DNA from: Chromera velia
Lineage: Eukaryota; Sar; Chromeraceae
NCBI GenBank assembly: GCA_018398765.1
Contig: JAHBMJ010002591.1
Span: 27,501 to 75,000, forward strand
Length of the DNA stretch: 47,500 nucleotides
Direction: 5' to 3'
Part shown: positions 23,068-36,500 of the stretch, in pieces
How the letters are laid out: every line of letters starts with the position of its first letter
Position numbering within the stretch: position 1 is the stretch's first letter
The notes under the pieces: generated by a model
Seen by the model: only the letters and a program-made list of their open reading frames with translations
Database searches by the model: none
Told to the model about the DNA's origin: nothing
Translations under genes and position numbers: made by a program

Positions 23068-25696
23068 CAGTCGGTCCGTCATTTGGCACTACAGCATACA
23101 GACTCACGGCGCCCCCCGATTTTGCTTGTCTTTCCTCTCCATCCAACATCCCCTCCCGAGATGAGAAAAAAAATGTAAACGAATCATCGTCCATGACCAT
23201 CAATCACTGCTTCTGCATTGATCGAATCGAATTCATTGATTCTTCTACCATGTCACGACTCTCCTCATGCATGCACTGACAGAGGGTGCGCACTCCACTG
23301 TACCGACTTGATCTGTTCACTGATTCAATCCGATGCAGGAAGTCCTCGAGAAACGGGTGCTGGAGGTATTGGCCCCGCATCTGCTCACGACGACAGTGGA
23401 GACGCTCATGAGGGCAATCAGGCGGATGGCACGCGCAAGCAGAGAGTGGTGGTTAAGAAGGCAGTCGCAGGAAAAGCAGCTGCGGAAATTCTTCAAACGA
23501 AGGCGGAAGGTGGATTTTTGGACAAGGTGCGTTTCTTTGTCTGCCTGCCTGCTTGTCGTCTTCAAATGTGTGCCTGTCTGTCTGCAGACCAACCTGTCGG
23601 TCGGTCTGTCTGTAAATGTATCTCTTCCAGGGAGAGCGAAACAAAAACTCTTTTGCTTGCCGAATGTCACGGCAAGAATGCCTTTCCACCCTGCCCGCTT
23701 CAAAATGGCGTCTTGGCAAGTTGTCGAATTCAGCCATGCACGTCGATGTATGTACTCCAGTGTGTCCTTCTGGGCACTCTCTGAGTGGGGGAATGAATGA
23801 ATGTTTGTGTGAGGAAGTGCTTTCGTTTGTAGGTGCGCAATTGTCAATGCTTCTCGGTATCTGTGAAAGATAGACGAAGGACGACAATGAAGCAGAAATT
23901 GAAAAAGAGGTTTTCTCCCCCTTTTCTTTCATTCATGCATTTGTTTCTTCTCTGCAGAGTAAGAAGGGAGTTCTATCGACTGTTCGACGAGCTGGAGGTC
24001 CCCGTGTCCACAGTGACGACAGTGAAGCATGTGCAGCAAATCCTTGAATTGAACAGTCAGGTGAAGGCTCTGGCGGAATTGAGGGTCCACGTCAGTCTCG
24101 ATCGATCAGCAGAAGAATTTAAAAATGCATTCATCATGTGACATGCAAGTCTGCACAACGCATTTTCATTTTCTCACCGACTTGACAATATGTCCATTGG
24201 AAATCTGATGAACGCCTGAATCAATCACGCAGCCTTTGGAAACCTCTCTCCTTCTTTCTCCAGATGTTTGGAGGAAAAGTGCGTCCACTGCCTGAACTAT
24301 CACGTCGTCTTTTGGTTCATCGATGGACTCTCGGATGAATGACAGAACGCCTAGCAGTCTCTTTTTTGGTTGATCACCTTTCTTCTCGAAGAGGTTGTGC
24401 ATTTGAGTCGGTCTGCCAAGGAGTTAGTTGATAAATTCATTGACTCATCTATTGGTGCCAAACTGATCCTTTGATTTCTTTCTGGTTGTCTTTGCCCCCC
24501 TGGTCAGGTAAACGGAGAAATCCAGAGGGCGAGAGAGAATCTGCTGGCGGAGATCAGAGAGACGGGGCGACTCGAGGGCAGAGTTGCGAGGGCCTCATGG
24601 ATTCTGGAAAGGCGACGGGTACAAGGCAGGAAGTTTGTGTCGATGATGCAGTGCGAGAACGAAGCCTCGTGGCACTACAACGACCTCACTTGCACCCTCT
24701 TTGTACGTCTTTTCTTTCATACAGAATTGTGTACCCCTGCTCCCTGAAAAAGAATTCTGTATGAAACTGAAGACCTGACCTGTACTCTCTTTGTGCGTCA
24801 CGGGTTGGAATGGAGGGAGGGACAGAGATGGTGGAAAGAGATACATATTCATCCTCATAATATATGCTCTTCACTGCACGACTCAGGGCTCATGTGCTGC
24901 ATCCTCTGATCAGCAATGCTTGACTTCCTTGCTCATGTGCATTTTTTTGGAAAGTCTACAATAAAGTTTCTTTTCCCTTTTCTCTTTTTTTGTCTTGTCT
25001 TGTCTGTCTGTCTGCAGAACTTTGAGCTGAGATACGAACTGCAGCTGCAGGTCTGCATGGACGCCGTGCAGCTGGTTGTGGACACCTCCAGGTCAGTGGG
25101 GGGGGTGTATAATTCCTCCAGGACCGTTCGTGCAATGATTTGTTGTTCCATGTCTGATTTTGGAGCAGATAGATTCAGTCAAATCTCCGGACAGACGGAT
25201 AGGTTCCCTCTCTGCAGCTTGTGTTGAGCCTTTTGTTTTGATGAACTTCCATGGAGGTAACAAAATTCTGTTTGGGTTTTATGCCGCTGCTCTGTCTTTT
25301 GGGTCAGCTGGGTAGCTCTGTCTGCTTTTTGTGTCTCTCTTCTTGATCACCTTTTCGTCTGTATGTGTGCGTCCCCGTGAGTGCAGTGTGTACAGCGGGA
25401 GCGAACCCCTGCTCCAAGACATTGTTGCAAAGTCGGAGGAAATGGAGGTCGGTCGGTCTGTCTGTCTGTCTGTCTGTCTGTGTATCTGTCTGCCTGTCTG
25501 CCTGTCTGTCTGTCTATCTGTCTGTCCGTCTCCCTGTCTGTATGTCTGTCTGTATGTCTGTTTGTCTGTCTGCCTGTCCGTCTCCCTGTCTGTCTCCCTG
25601 TCTGTCTGTCTGTCTGTCTGTCTGCCTGTTTGTCTATTGTGTTCATGAAGAAAAGCAGGGAGAAGAAGGAGAAACATATAGTCTGTCCGTCTGTCC

Positions 25697-25730
<34 letters not shown>

Positions 25731-28700
25731 GTGACAGTGACACGAGGCAAAGAAATCAGCGAGCTTGTCTAGAAAGAAGAAACCGCCACGTCTGGCGCAT
25801 TGGATATAGGGCTGAATGGGACAGTACTTCTGCTTGTCTGGCATCCTTGAGATACCGCAGGAAGATGGACGGACGGACGGACGGACGGACGGACTGACGG
25901 ACAGGCAGGTAGACCAGCTTGACTCTTTGTTCATGTCCTCTCCGTGTCGTCGTTTTCCCTCTGGGATTCTGCCTGTTCGTGTCGTCATTTCTGTGTGCGT
26001 GTCCTTCTCAGGCTCACGTAGTCTGTTTGTAGCTCTCTCCTTGATTTGTCCCTAACCTGTTGTCTCTTCATTTGCCTGCCTGCAGTCAAACTTGCTGATG
26101 GAAAGAGAGAGGCGGAACGCAGGATCTGAAGGAGGAGACAGCCCCAGGAAAATTCAAGCAGACACACGCAAGCTTGTAAGTCCAAAAGGAGGGAGGGCAG
26201 AGCACTGCCAGTCAGTCAGATCATCCAACGAGGAAGAACGTCTCCTAGCTTTGGCGTAATTGTGGAGGGCCATCCCTTTTGTCTTTTTCCTGGGATCCTC
26301 CTTTTGTTTATTTGACTTGATACAGGACCGTGAATTTCGTGCGGATGAAAAGCAAAAAAGAAAGAGCTTTTTTGTTTTCCTTCTCTCTGCTCTTGCCTCT
26401 GTGCCTTGCAGGAGGACGTAAGAAGGAAACAGAGCCGCGACCTTGTAAAGCTTACTGCCCTCCTAATTCTCCAAAGAAAAAAGAGACTGCGGTGGCTATG
26501 GAGACACGCGTCCTACAGAGTCAGTAAGTCCTGTCAAGCTCAAGAGGGAGAGAGAAAAATGAACAGCAACAGAAAAAGTGCACGGGCCACAGATCGATTC
26601 TTTTTCTCGACCGCTTCATGCCCCGATTGACCACTCACGTAAATGTCAATACCGCCACTCCTGATCGAAGACAATCAAAAAGGAATGAAGCGGAGAGGAA
26701 CTTCTGCATCATCCAATGGACTTCTGTGTCTCTCAATGGTGTCTGTCTCCACCCTTTTTCGATTTTTCTTTCTCAAAAGGCATCTCAGCAAATTAGCATT
26801 TCTTCTTCTTTTTGAATTCCGCAAATCTTCATCGATCGATTAAGTAAGTCGATGCGCTCACTGGCAGTCAGCACTGCAGTCATCATCGTTCCTCCCTCCC
26901 TCCCTCCGCCCCTCCCTCCCTGCCCCCCTCTCTTCATCCCTTCCTCCATCCATCCATCCATCCATCCATCCATCCATCCATCCCGCCAATTAACCTGCAG
27001 ACTCGTGGTTCTTTCAGCAGCAGAGAGTTCATCTCAAGTTTTTGCGAGAAAGAGAAACCTTTTAGATGAGACAAGATCCATGTTTTTATCTTAATATGTG
27101 AGATCCTTGTCTTCTGCACGCTCACACGACCATGTTTTTATCTTAATATGTGAGATCCTTGTCTTCTGCACACTCACACGACCATGTTTTTATCTTAATA
27201 TGTGAGATCCTTGTCTTCTGCACACTCACACGACCATGCAGTCCCGAATAGTCTCCCGTCTTCGACAAGCTGTAGCGAGGGGCAAGCAAGCTCGGGCCAT
27301 GAGCAACTCCGTCCGTCGCACTCCTGCCCAAAATCCCCAGCAGCAGAGAGGATTTCCAACAGACTCCAACGCGGTCAAAGGAGGATTTGGTGAAGCGGCA
27401 GGAGACGGCTTTGAAAGGAAAAGGGCCGAACCGCCTTGGGAAAAGACTGCACGCATGGCCGGCATCTCTCTTGCCCTCCGGACGGAGGTTGTTCTTTTTC
27501 TCCTCAGACAGGATGCCGATTCTTCGGACGGCCCTTCTCTCTACCTCCCTCCCGGAGACAGAATCAAAAAGACAGCCAAGGAGAGAGAGAAGATAGACAA
27601 AATGGTCGTCAAGCAGCTCTTGACAGAGATGGGCACAAGGATCAACCAGATCAATGAGGAAAACCTGATGCTGAAGAAGAACGTCAAGGCGCAAGAACTT
27701 AAAAATGAAACCTTGAGGGTTCGTCAATGAAGTCGCTAGCTATATTGCTCTTTTCCTTTTCATGGACAGGCAAGAAATCACTTTTGACCATTGTAATTGA
27801 GCACGCCACACAACACGGCCACAAAAAGATGACTCATCCGCTGAAATTTAAATATGGTCCCTCATGGAAGGAAGTTGAAGGACAGTTCGACTCCTCTGAA
27901 AGGGCACCCGCCCCCACTGGACCGCTATGCTTATTCCTCTGTCGACTCAAGTGCTCAGAGATTCGCTGCAGGGAGACCTGCAAGTTTCGTCACTCGAGAG
28001 AAAACTTGCGATTCTTTCCAGCATAATTTTTCTTTGGACTGAGGATTTCTCACAAGCCCAACTTGGAGAAATAAATCCAAAACTTCCACATGAGACTGAT
28101 CATTTGATTCCTCTTTGACCTTTTGTCTGCCTGCAGACGATTGTGACCCTCCGGGAAGACAACGGAGCTCTGTACAAGAAGGCGCTGGAGATGAAGAAGA
28201 GACTGAAGGTGATGGAAGAGGAGGCACAGTCCAGGAGAGGGGAAGCAGTTGAAAGGAGGAAGACAGAGGTGCTCCAGATAGAGATGGAGAATATCAAACC
28301 TGGCAGTACCAAGGGCAAGAAAGAAAAAGCAGGCGGGACACCGACTTCACCGTCAGTGAGGAAGAGAGAGTCCAAAATGCCGGGGTCCTCATCTTCAAAA
28401 AACAACACGGTCAGTTGTGACTACGCATACATCCGACACGTCGTGCAGATTCAGTTTTTCTCCGTTTCGTCCCCTCGTTCGGCTGGCTACCGGGTGGAGC
28501 CCTCAGGAGACATGCAGTGCGCGGGCTTTCTCTTTCTCATTCAGGCGATCATTCTTATGAAGAACATGCATGCAGACCATGCATGAATGACTGACCTTTC
28601 TTTTCTGTCCCTGCCCGCAGCCCCGAGGCCAGCAGCAGACTTCTTTCCAGAGTGGAGAGTGGAGACTAAACTCAGAGGACTTGAGGGATGACGACAACGT

Positions 28701-29817
28701 GTCTGTGTGGTCGTCCTCAGAATCGGGAGAGGCGTCGGACTGGGACCCCAAGTCTCCCTCTGCAAGGGCAAAGAACAGGCTGAAGCAAAACAACCCGAAA
28801 GGAAGCAGGGCCAGTCCGAAGAACGGTATGGGAGCGAAGCAAGGGGGCAATCAGTGGGAAGAAGCAGAGGAGGAGGAAAAGCCCGAGCGAATTGGAGATC
28901 AGAGAATGGTCACCTTTCACATACACTGGTAAGTGCCTTCCGAGACATTTCCTGTCCATCGTCCCTGTTCTCCTCATGTCTTTTCTTTGGGATGTACAAA
29001 CTCGACAGCGCGTGCGGATACAAAACAGTGTATGTGTGGGGTGAGCATTCATGGGATTCTTCAGATCGACAAAGTCGCCGACAAATTCAGCAGCCGATCA
29101 ACGGTCGAGGTCTTCAGCAGTGCCGATCTCATTGCCCCCACTTGTGTGTATAAGGACGTCCGGTCTGGCTCTTGTACTCAAATTTTGATGCAGAGAGCTA
29201 TGGCTGCAAGACAGTCGGAGATCTTGTCGAAGAGTGAGATGAAATCTAGTTGGTGCAAAAAACGTTCAATTGTCAGCCAAAGTGAGTGCATTTCTCCATC
29301 CATCCCTACTACTGCAGCGGGCTCCCTGTGGACGAGGACGGGCGTCTCCCCTTCCCAAGCTGGCTGACAGCCAACCAGGCTTTCATGGACATCGCCATTC
29401 TGGCACTCAGGTCTTTCAACGCGGTGCCTCAGGAGTCCTATGAGGACCCCAAGCTGCTGTCGGAGCACCTGATTCCAGTCAATCGCGCGCTTCTGTTCCA
29501 GTGCGAAAACCTCGTGCATGAGGCAATCAAACTCGTCAAGAAGAACGGAGGGAAGGCAGCGAAGGCACTAGCGAAACAGGTCAAGGAGATCTTGTCCTTC
29601 GGAAGCAAAACGCAAAAGACAGCCAAGGACTATCAAAGCGAGGCGGAGGACCTCAAGGAGCAGTTGGACAAAATCAATAAAGTCGCCAAGTCAGTCGGCT
29701 GCCCGCCAGATTGACAGAAAGAGCCAGTTCATGCTTCTTCCTTCTTTCGTCTCTGTCCGTTTCCCCTCCTTCTTCCGCCATTTGTTTTTTTGCGCGTGCA
29801 CATATGCGTGCGTGTCC

Positions 29818-29851
<34 letters not shown>

Positions 29852-29899
29852 ATGTTTGTGTGCATGTGTGTATGTGTGTGTGTGTGGTGTGCGTGTGTA

Positions 29900-29939
<40 letters not shown>

Positions 29940-30447
29940 CGTGTGTATGTTTTGTGTGTGGACGTGAAATGACCTCCCTTCAGGCGCGTTGAGGACAACG
30001 ACATGACCCGAGAGGAGTTGGATGCTTTCCTTAAGGACTTGAAGCGAGAGTACGGTCAGGTGGGAGAAGATGAGGAAGAGGACGAAATCGATTTCGAGGC
30101 TGACCTAGAGACCCGCCTGGAAGAAGGCAGACTGCGGCTCCAAAGAATCTTCGATGCCCTCGGCAAGTGTCGCACCGTCAAGACCGACAACGAAAAGCTG
30201 AAAGGGCTTGACGATGCCTTGAAACTCTTCGGGATCGTCGGAAAGAGAGATGCCATCTACGCGAAGGCGCGACAGATCCTTGTTAGTATGTTTGTGTTCT
30301 TTCTGTCCTTGTTTCTTCCTTCTTCAAGTTGTCGCCCGAATACTCTGTCTCTCTGCGTGTCTGCCTCTTTGTCTCTGTCTCTGTCTCTGTTTCCCTCTGT
30401 TTCTCTCTGTTTCTCTCTGTTTCTCTCTGTTTCTCTCTGTTTCTCTC

Positions 30448-30539
<92 letters not shown>

Positions 30540-33500
30540 CGGTACACATTGGGTGTATGCTTGTATGAATGCATACGTACCTCCGTAGAATTTCTAAAGT
30601 TGGTATCTTCCTGCCTTTCTCGCTGGCTGCTTGTGTTCAGAGGAACGACGCCAAGATCACCTTCCGCCAGGCTCTGCGAAAGGCCATCGCCGAGGCAGCG
30701 TCCCGTGTGGAGGTCCAGCTGTTGAAGGAGATCGGCATGGCGGTGCAGGTCCAAAAGCGGTTGCTCCTGGTTGATCTGATCAGAGTGCACGAGGAGGTGC
30801 AGGCGCTGCGGAACTTTTTGTCTGCGTTTTTGGGGGAGATCGAGGAGATTGATGACGCCGAGGAGGTCCCTCAGTCGCCCTCGAAGAAGGATAAGAAAAA
30901 ACTGAGAAAGGGAAAGAAAGGAAAGGAGAAAGGAGAAAATAAGGGACAGACAGGAGATGTGTGGGCAGACAGATCAGACGGCGGCCCTCCTTCCACTGCA
31001 AGTTCTTTGGGATCCGAATTTGACCTCTCGTGTTTTCACATTCGCAACATAGAGAGATCAGGGGAGGATCCCAGAATGGCATATCAGAGAGGGAAGAATT
31101 TTGATCTCCGTCAAATCACCGCCGCGTTCGACCTCTTGGTTGCTTCAGCGGACGTGGGAATAGAGAGGGAATCGGTGCATACCCCCCCGATGGAGCCTAT
31201 GGACGGCAGGAAAAGAACCCGAAGTGCACCTTCGACCTTGAACACGGTGATGAGAAAACGTCGTTTGAGAGTGATCAGAAACGGTGTGAAGACTTCACGG
31301 AGGTCGAGGAGTGTTGCAGACGAGGCAACAATCATCTCTCAAGAAGGTGACTTTTTCTCGTTCCGTCTCGAGCAAAGCCGTCTCGCGTGGACCAACAATG
31401 AAGCATTCTGGTTCGTTTGTTAGTCTCTCTCTGCGGGGGGAAGGAATCTACCTGCATATTTGTCTATTCTCTTTCTGTGTGTGCTTATGTGTTCTTCCAG
31501 TAGCACTAGACTGTAAAACTTTAAGCTCTGGTGCTCACTACACCCCAGTCAATCTCTTGTTTTTTGGGGGGGGCTGAACACCAACGGTGGCTTGACCTGG
31601 TGTGCTTTGGATTCACTGCACTGATCTGGTGTGCTTTGAACGCAGACACAGATGACAGAGAAAATGTCCTGCATCTTTCAGGAGGGAAACACATTCAAAA
31701 AAAAGTGGACAACGTAGCTTTGTTTCCTCTTCTTTGAGCATGAGTGCGCATCTGTCTGTCTCCTTCTGTGTCTGCACCTTTGCAGGAAACGCCGTGTGGC
31801 TGCCGAGGAATCCGCGCGTCACTCGGACAAGGAGGGGGACGAGGGTCCGGAAAATGAGAGAGGCGGGGTGGGAGAAGGGGCAAATGAGAAGACGATTGTT
31901 GGACCAGAGACGGAAAAGGAGAAAGGGGAGACGGGAGAGAAAAAGCTGACGGGGGGCCCCGGAAGCCGACAAGGAGGGACATCGCCCCAAGGGGGGAGGC
32001 CGAAATCCTCAAAATCCGACAGTCCTCGAAAGGGTGAGAGCCCTGCACGAAGATCCAACAAAACGGGAGAAAACAATACAGAGTTTCCGAAGTCTCAAAA
32101 GTCTCATGAGGGGGCAGCAGATGGAGCCGAAGAGACTCAGGAAAAAAGGTCAGTCTGTGGGGTGCGCTCTGAAAAAAAAAGAAGATACAGACAGAAGCGT
32201 TGCTGCGCATCTCGATTAAATTGTTTCATGACAGCACGACCCTTTGTCAACGTACCCAAAAGTGAGGGAAGGACAAACAAAGTAGGGAACCAAGCTTGCA
32301 CTGGCGGAGCTGCCAAACCAGCTCATCCACCGACCTGGGTGTACACCCAAAAGAAAGAGAGAAAGAAAGACAAACGCTGCCTCCTGATGAAGGAGACTGA
32401 TCGCACCACTCTGCTCTCAATGTTCTTTTCAATTTTCTCCATCTGTCTGCTGCCTGTGCATGTGCAGTGCCGAGTCTCTCGAGTCCAAGAGAGCGAGACA
32501 GCACAGGATGAAGCTGCAGCGGCTGAAGAGAGAACAGACACGGACGATCAAGGAGGATGATTTTGATCCTTCGGCATATTCAGGGGTCAGTCAGTGAGTC
32601 AGTGATTGACTAGTTGAGTCAGCCAGGTAGGCAGGTAGGCAAAGAGGAATGTCTTCTGTCGCAGTGCAGAAAGCAGTATTCACCTCTTGCAAACGTGACT
32701 TGTTGTTTTGAAACTTTCTTTGCACCCTTCGGGGCACGTGTGTGTGGGGGAGAACGTGCATGCCTGACTAGCTGTGTGAATGTGATTCTGCAAAGGAGAG
32801 AGGAAAAGTTTCTTGTGGGAAAACGGGAGCTTGTGCCATTCGCATCTGCGCTACTGCCTCTGGAGTCACTTCTTCTTTTTCGAGCATGTTCTCCTTTCTT
32901 CACTGCCTGCCTGCCTTCTTTCTGCCCTTTCTTCAAGTTTCCTCTCTTTTGCCTACCTGTCTGCCTGCCTGCCTGCCTGCAGTTGAAGAGTGACAGGGCA
33001 ACGGTGCAGAAGGTTTTCTCAGATGCATACCGGCAGCGTGCAAGAGAGAAGCGTCAAGCGAATCTGGATAGACTGGCAAAGGTCAAAGAAGAGGCGCTCC
33101 GAAAGGCAGAAGAGGAGGACAGGCGGAGAGCCGCAATAGCTGCCGACATAGAGGCAGGACAAGCGCTTGCACGTTCAATCGGTCCGAGTAGGCCGGGGGC
33201 AGAGGAGGATGAAGGTCCCCGTGGACCGTCCCGTGTTCGAATCGTGGAGCCGTCAAAAGAAGAGGAAGCAGAAGAAGAGACGGAGAAGGAGAAAGGAGAA
33301 GCCGATGCAGGGAAGGTGGAAGAGAAATCTGCTCACGAAGATGGGCAGTCGGGCGACAAAAAAAAGAACAGTGACGAAATCCCCCTGACCTTGGCAGCTA
33401 TTTTGGCAAGGAAGGAGGACCACTTAGGTCTATCTCCCTCTCGCCGTGCTCTGACGCGGTCGTCAATCTGGCGTAAGACTGGCCCCTCTGCGTCCATTCT

Positions 33501-36500
33501 GTCAGGGCAAATGCATGTAGCAGGTGAGAGACTTCTCGAGTCTTTGATTGCAGAACGCCAGGCCCAATCAGACAATAATTTGGGAGACTCTCATGCAGTT
33601 TCCGTCTCTTCCTCCAGCTCTGCCGAATCCGAAGAAGGTGAGGCCCCCCTTGGTCCCTTTGGCTTTGTTGTGAAGGACAAAAAGAGGGGAACAAAGGGAA
33701 GACAGACCCTCTCCCGTATGCGCCTCCAGAACGGCCGCATGGCCTCACTGCTGTTGAGATATAACCCCGAGTGGGATGAGGGAGAGGGGGGGGAACCGCT
33801 TTCTCCTTCTGGTTCTTCTACCACCTCCAAGCGTCCCCTAACCCCCTCAAGGTCCTCTATTGCTGCCGAGTCTCCGAGAGAGTCCCGCTCCCCCTCTGTG
33901 AACCTCAAATCCCCTTCTTCTTCCAGAGCCACGTCTCTCTTCCCGGAGAAAGACAGAGAAGACTTATTCAAAGATCTCTTCAGACGGCCGTCCGGCATTG
34001 CAGGCGCCGGGGGGTTCTCTCCTGTTCGTCACAGGCGTTCATCCGTTGTGCCTCGAAGAGAGTCTACATTCGTTCTGGTGGGAACGAAAGGCAACGACGG
34101 ACAGACAGAAGCCGCACCGTCTCCTTTCTTTCCTCGTCAACCCGGGGGCGTGGTTAGTGACGGAGAGAGGGAGACAATTCAGCGCCATCGTGCCAGGTCC
34201 TCCCTCGTGCGTGGGGGTCCTGGGTTTCTCTCTCCTCGTTCCTCTTTGGAGGAGAGGGAAAAGCCGACAGTCACGCTGGAGACTGTGAGGCAAGGCAGAA
34301 GGCCCCCGCAGGCCATGAGTGCGAAGAGAGCCCCAGCACCCAAGCTTGAGTCTTTCCTGCAAGTCGCCTCTGCCCCCCTCCAGAAAGGTACTGCAGCAGA
34401 TGCAGGGAAACAGCAGCCTGTTGAGAGACAGAGGAGAAGAAGGGAGAGAGGCCGGGGAGTCGTCTTCAAAGAGTCCAACCAGAACCAAGACAGCTCAAAT
34501 CCTTCAATAGAACCGCAAAACCCTGCCCAAGCGAATGCGATGCACCCCCCTGCTACCTCCACCGTGTCTCACAACCCCTCTCGCCCCCCCCAATTTCCCG
34601 AAGAACCTCTGCAGAAAGTTGTAGTGCCAGGAAAGGGGAGGGCAGGGTCTGCTGCTGCTATTCTGCCGTCAGGGCTTTTGGCCTCCGACCGTCCATCACG
34701 TGGGAATACACTTCCACAGGCACAGCAGGAAAAGACGGAGGAGCATCTGGGGAATGCTGGAGGACCCCAAAAGCTCAAAGAGGGGGGAGGAGCAATGCCC
34801 CTGAATCAAAAGCAGACCACAGGCCCTTCGACTTTAACAGACCACCCCAGCAAACTAGGGACAGACCTGCCTCGACCCCCCGCGCTCCCACTAGGTCGGA
34901 TCAAGAGAGCCACCCCCTCCCCCTTTCCAGCCCCTTCCCTCAACCCCCCATCAAGAATCAACAGCCGAATGGAAAAGAAGGGCAGCAACACAAAGGGACG
35001 CCACGCCGCTTTTGCCCCCCAAAGCAGTTGGGAAAAAAAGAAGCAGACGCTCCTCATTGCAGGGCACTCCCCCCGCGTCCACTCGAAGACCTCCTCTCCA
35101 AACGGCCCTCCTTCCCTCACCCGACTCAGCAGATCAGAGCCGCACCCAGGCATAGACCTAGGAGGCCTCGGAGCCCCTCCGAAGCTTCCCGGTGTCCACG
35201 GCTTTCGGTCTCCCAGGGCTGCGCTTTTTTTTCGGAGTCCGTCTGCTGCCCGTTCTGTCGGTCAGCCAGAGCCCTCCTCCAGGGCACCCACTCCAAAATC
35301 TCGTGGGAGAGTTGAGGGAGACGGAGACGGGAAAGCACATGGACTCGTGCTAAACTCGAGCAAAAGTTTCCCCGGCGAACGAAGTCTTGGGGGGGGTTCC
35401 TTTCACATGGAAGGACGAGAAAAAGACACACAAGAGAGGGGGATGACGAGAGCTTCCCAGGCTGTCCTCTCAAAATCAGCCCCTAACTTTGCATCCAAAC
35501 TGGAGGGCAACAGAAGTGGAGAGACACCTTCAGGCAGGGAAGGGGAGAGAGAAGGCTACGAACACAGAAGGGTTTCTTTCTCCAGAACCCCAAACCAGGG
35601 AGAACACTCCAGACGCACGGGGCCGGTCGCCCTGTCTCCGTTAGAAGAAGCGAGACAGAGGACGGCAGAGGAGGAAGGCAGTGTGACTGTTCCCGCGTTG
35701 GCTTCTGACATTTCTTCACCTACGAGCACCGCACTGTTGAAACGGAAGAAGGAGGAGTTGATGGCCAAAATTGAGGCAATCAGATCCCAAACAGCAAACA
35801 TCCTGCAAACGCGACCTCGCTCTCAGCCGGGGAACGGTCGTCATCAACTCCACGAAGCTCTTTCATTCTCTCTCAGAGCACTTGCACGCCCTCACTCAGA
35901 ATCTCGTCCTCGTCGACAAAATCAAAACGGAGAAGAAGAAACAGCTAGAAGAAGCCATGCAGCAGAGAACAGAGAAAGACGGGAATCTGAATTTGAAAAA
36001 GAAGCCCATGGAGAGAAGGACGACAGCCGAGTGCAGGCAACAATTCGTGAAGCCCGCAAGAGAGTTGTCGAGGAACTGGTCGGCCGTCTCCGTCTTCAGC
36101 CAACCCGGGGTTTCGTTCAGCCTCTCCAACGACTTTCAATCTCACTCGGACACCAACACACGGGGGGCAGAGACGGGGATTCTTCACCTGAGCGCAAGTC
36201 TCTTCCTCTTCAGGGTGACTCTCTTTTTGAATCCCATCTCCGTCGCCTTCCCGCTGCTGTAGCAGAAGGATGGAAACGCGTTGACCTACGCGAGAGTCTT
36301 CAACAGCATCATGAGAGGAAGAGGGTTCAATTTGACCACCCGCAGACGACTGCAAAAAGACACCCTCCCTCCCCATCGCCCTCCGGAAATTCCCCAATGA
36401 ACCTCTCTCTCTGCGCTCCTGCCGCAAGACTCACAACGCCCCCGTCCCCCTCTGAAGCACAGGAAGACCCCCAACGCTCCGGAGTCCACCCCCCTTCCCA

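Noticed and set aside
25279-25988. Long Cys/Leu/Ser or Arg/Gln/Thr-rich frames in CTGT repeats
   Set aside because: Tetranucleotide repeats are open in several frames. These are repeat translations, not proteins.
26998-27064. Possible extra exon after CTGCAG reading NSWFFQQQRVHLKFLRERE
   Set aside because: It ends in TAG with no good donor. Joining 26519 (GTCAGT) directly to 27242 keeps phase and an open frame.
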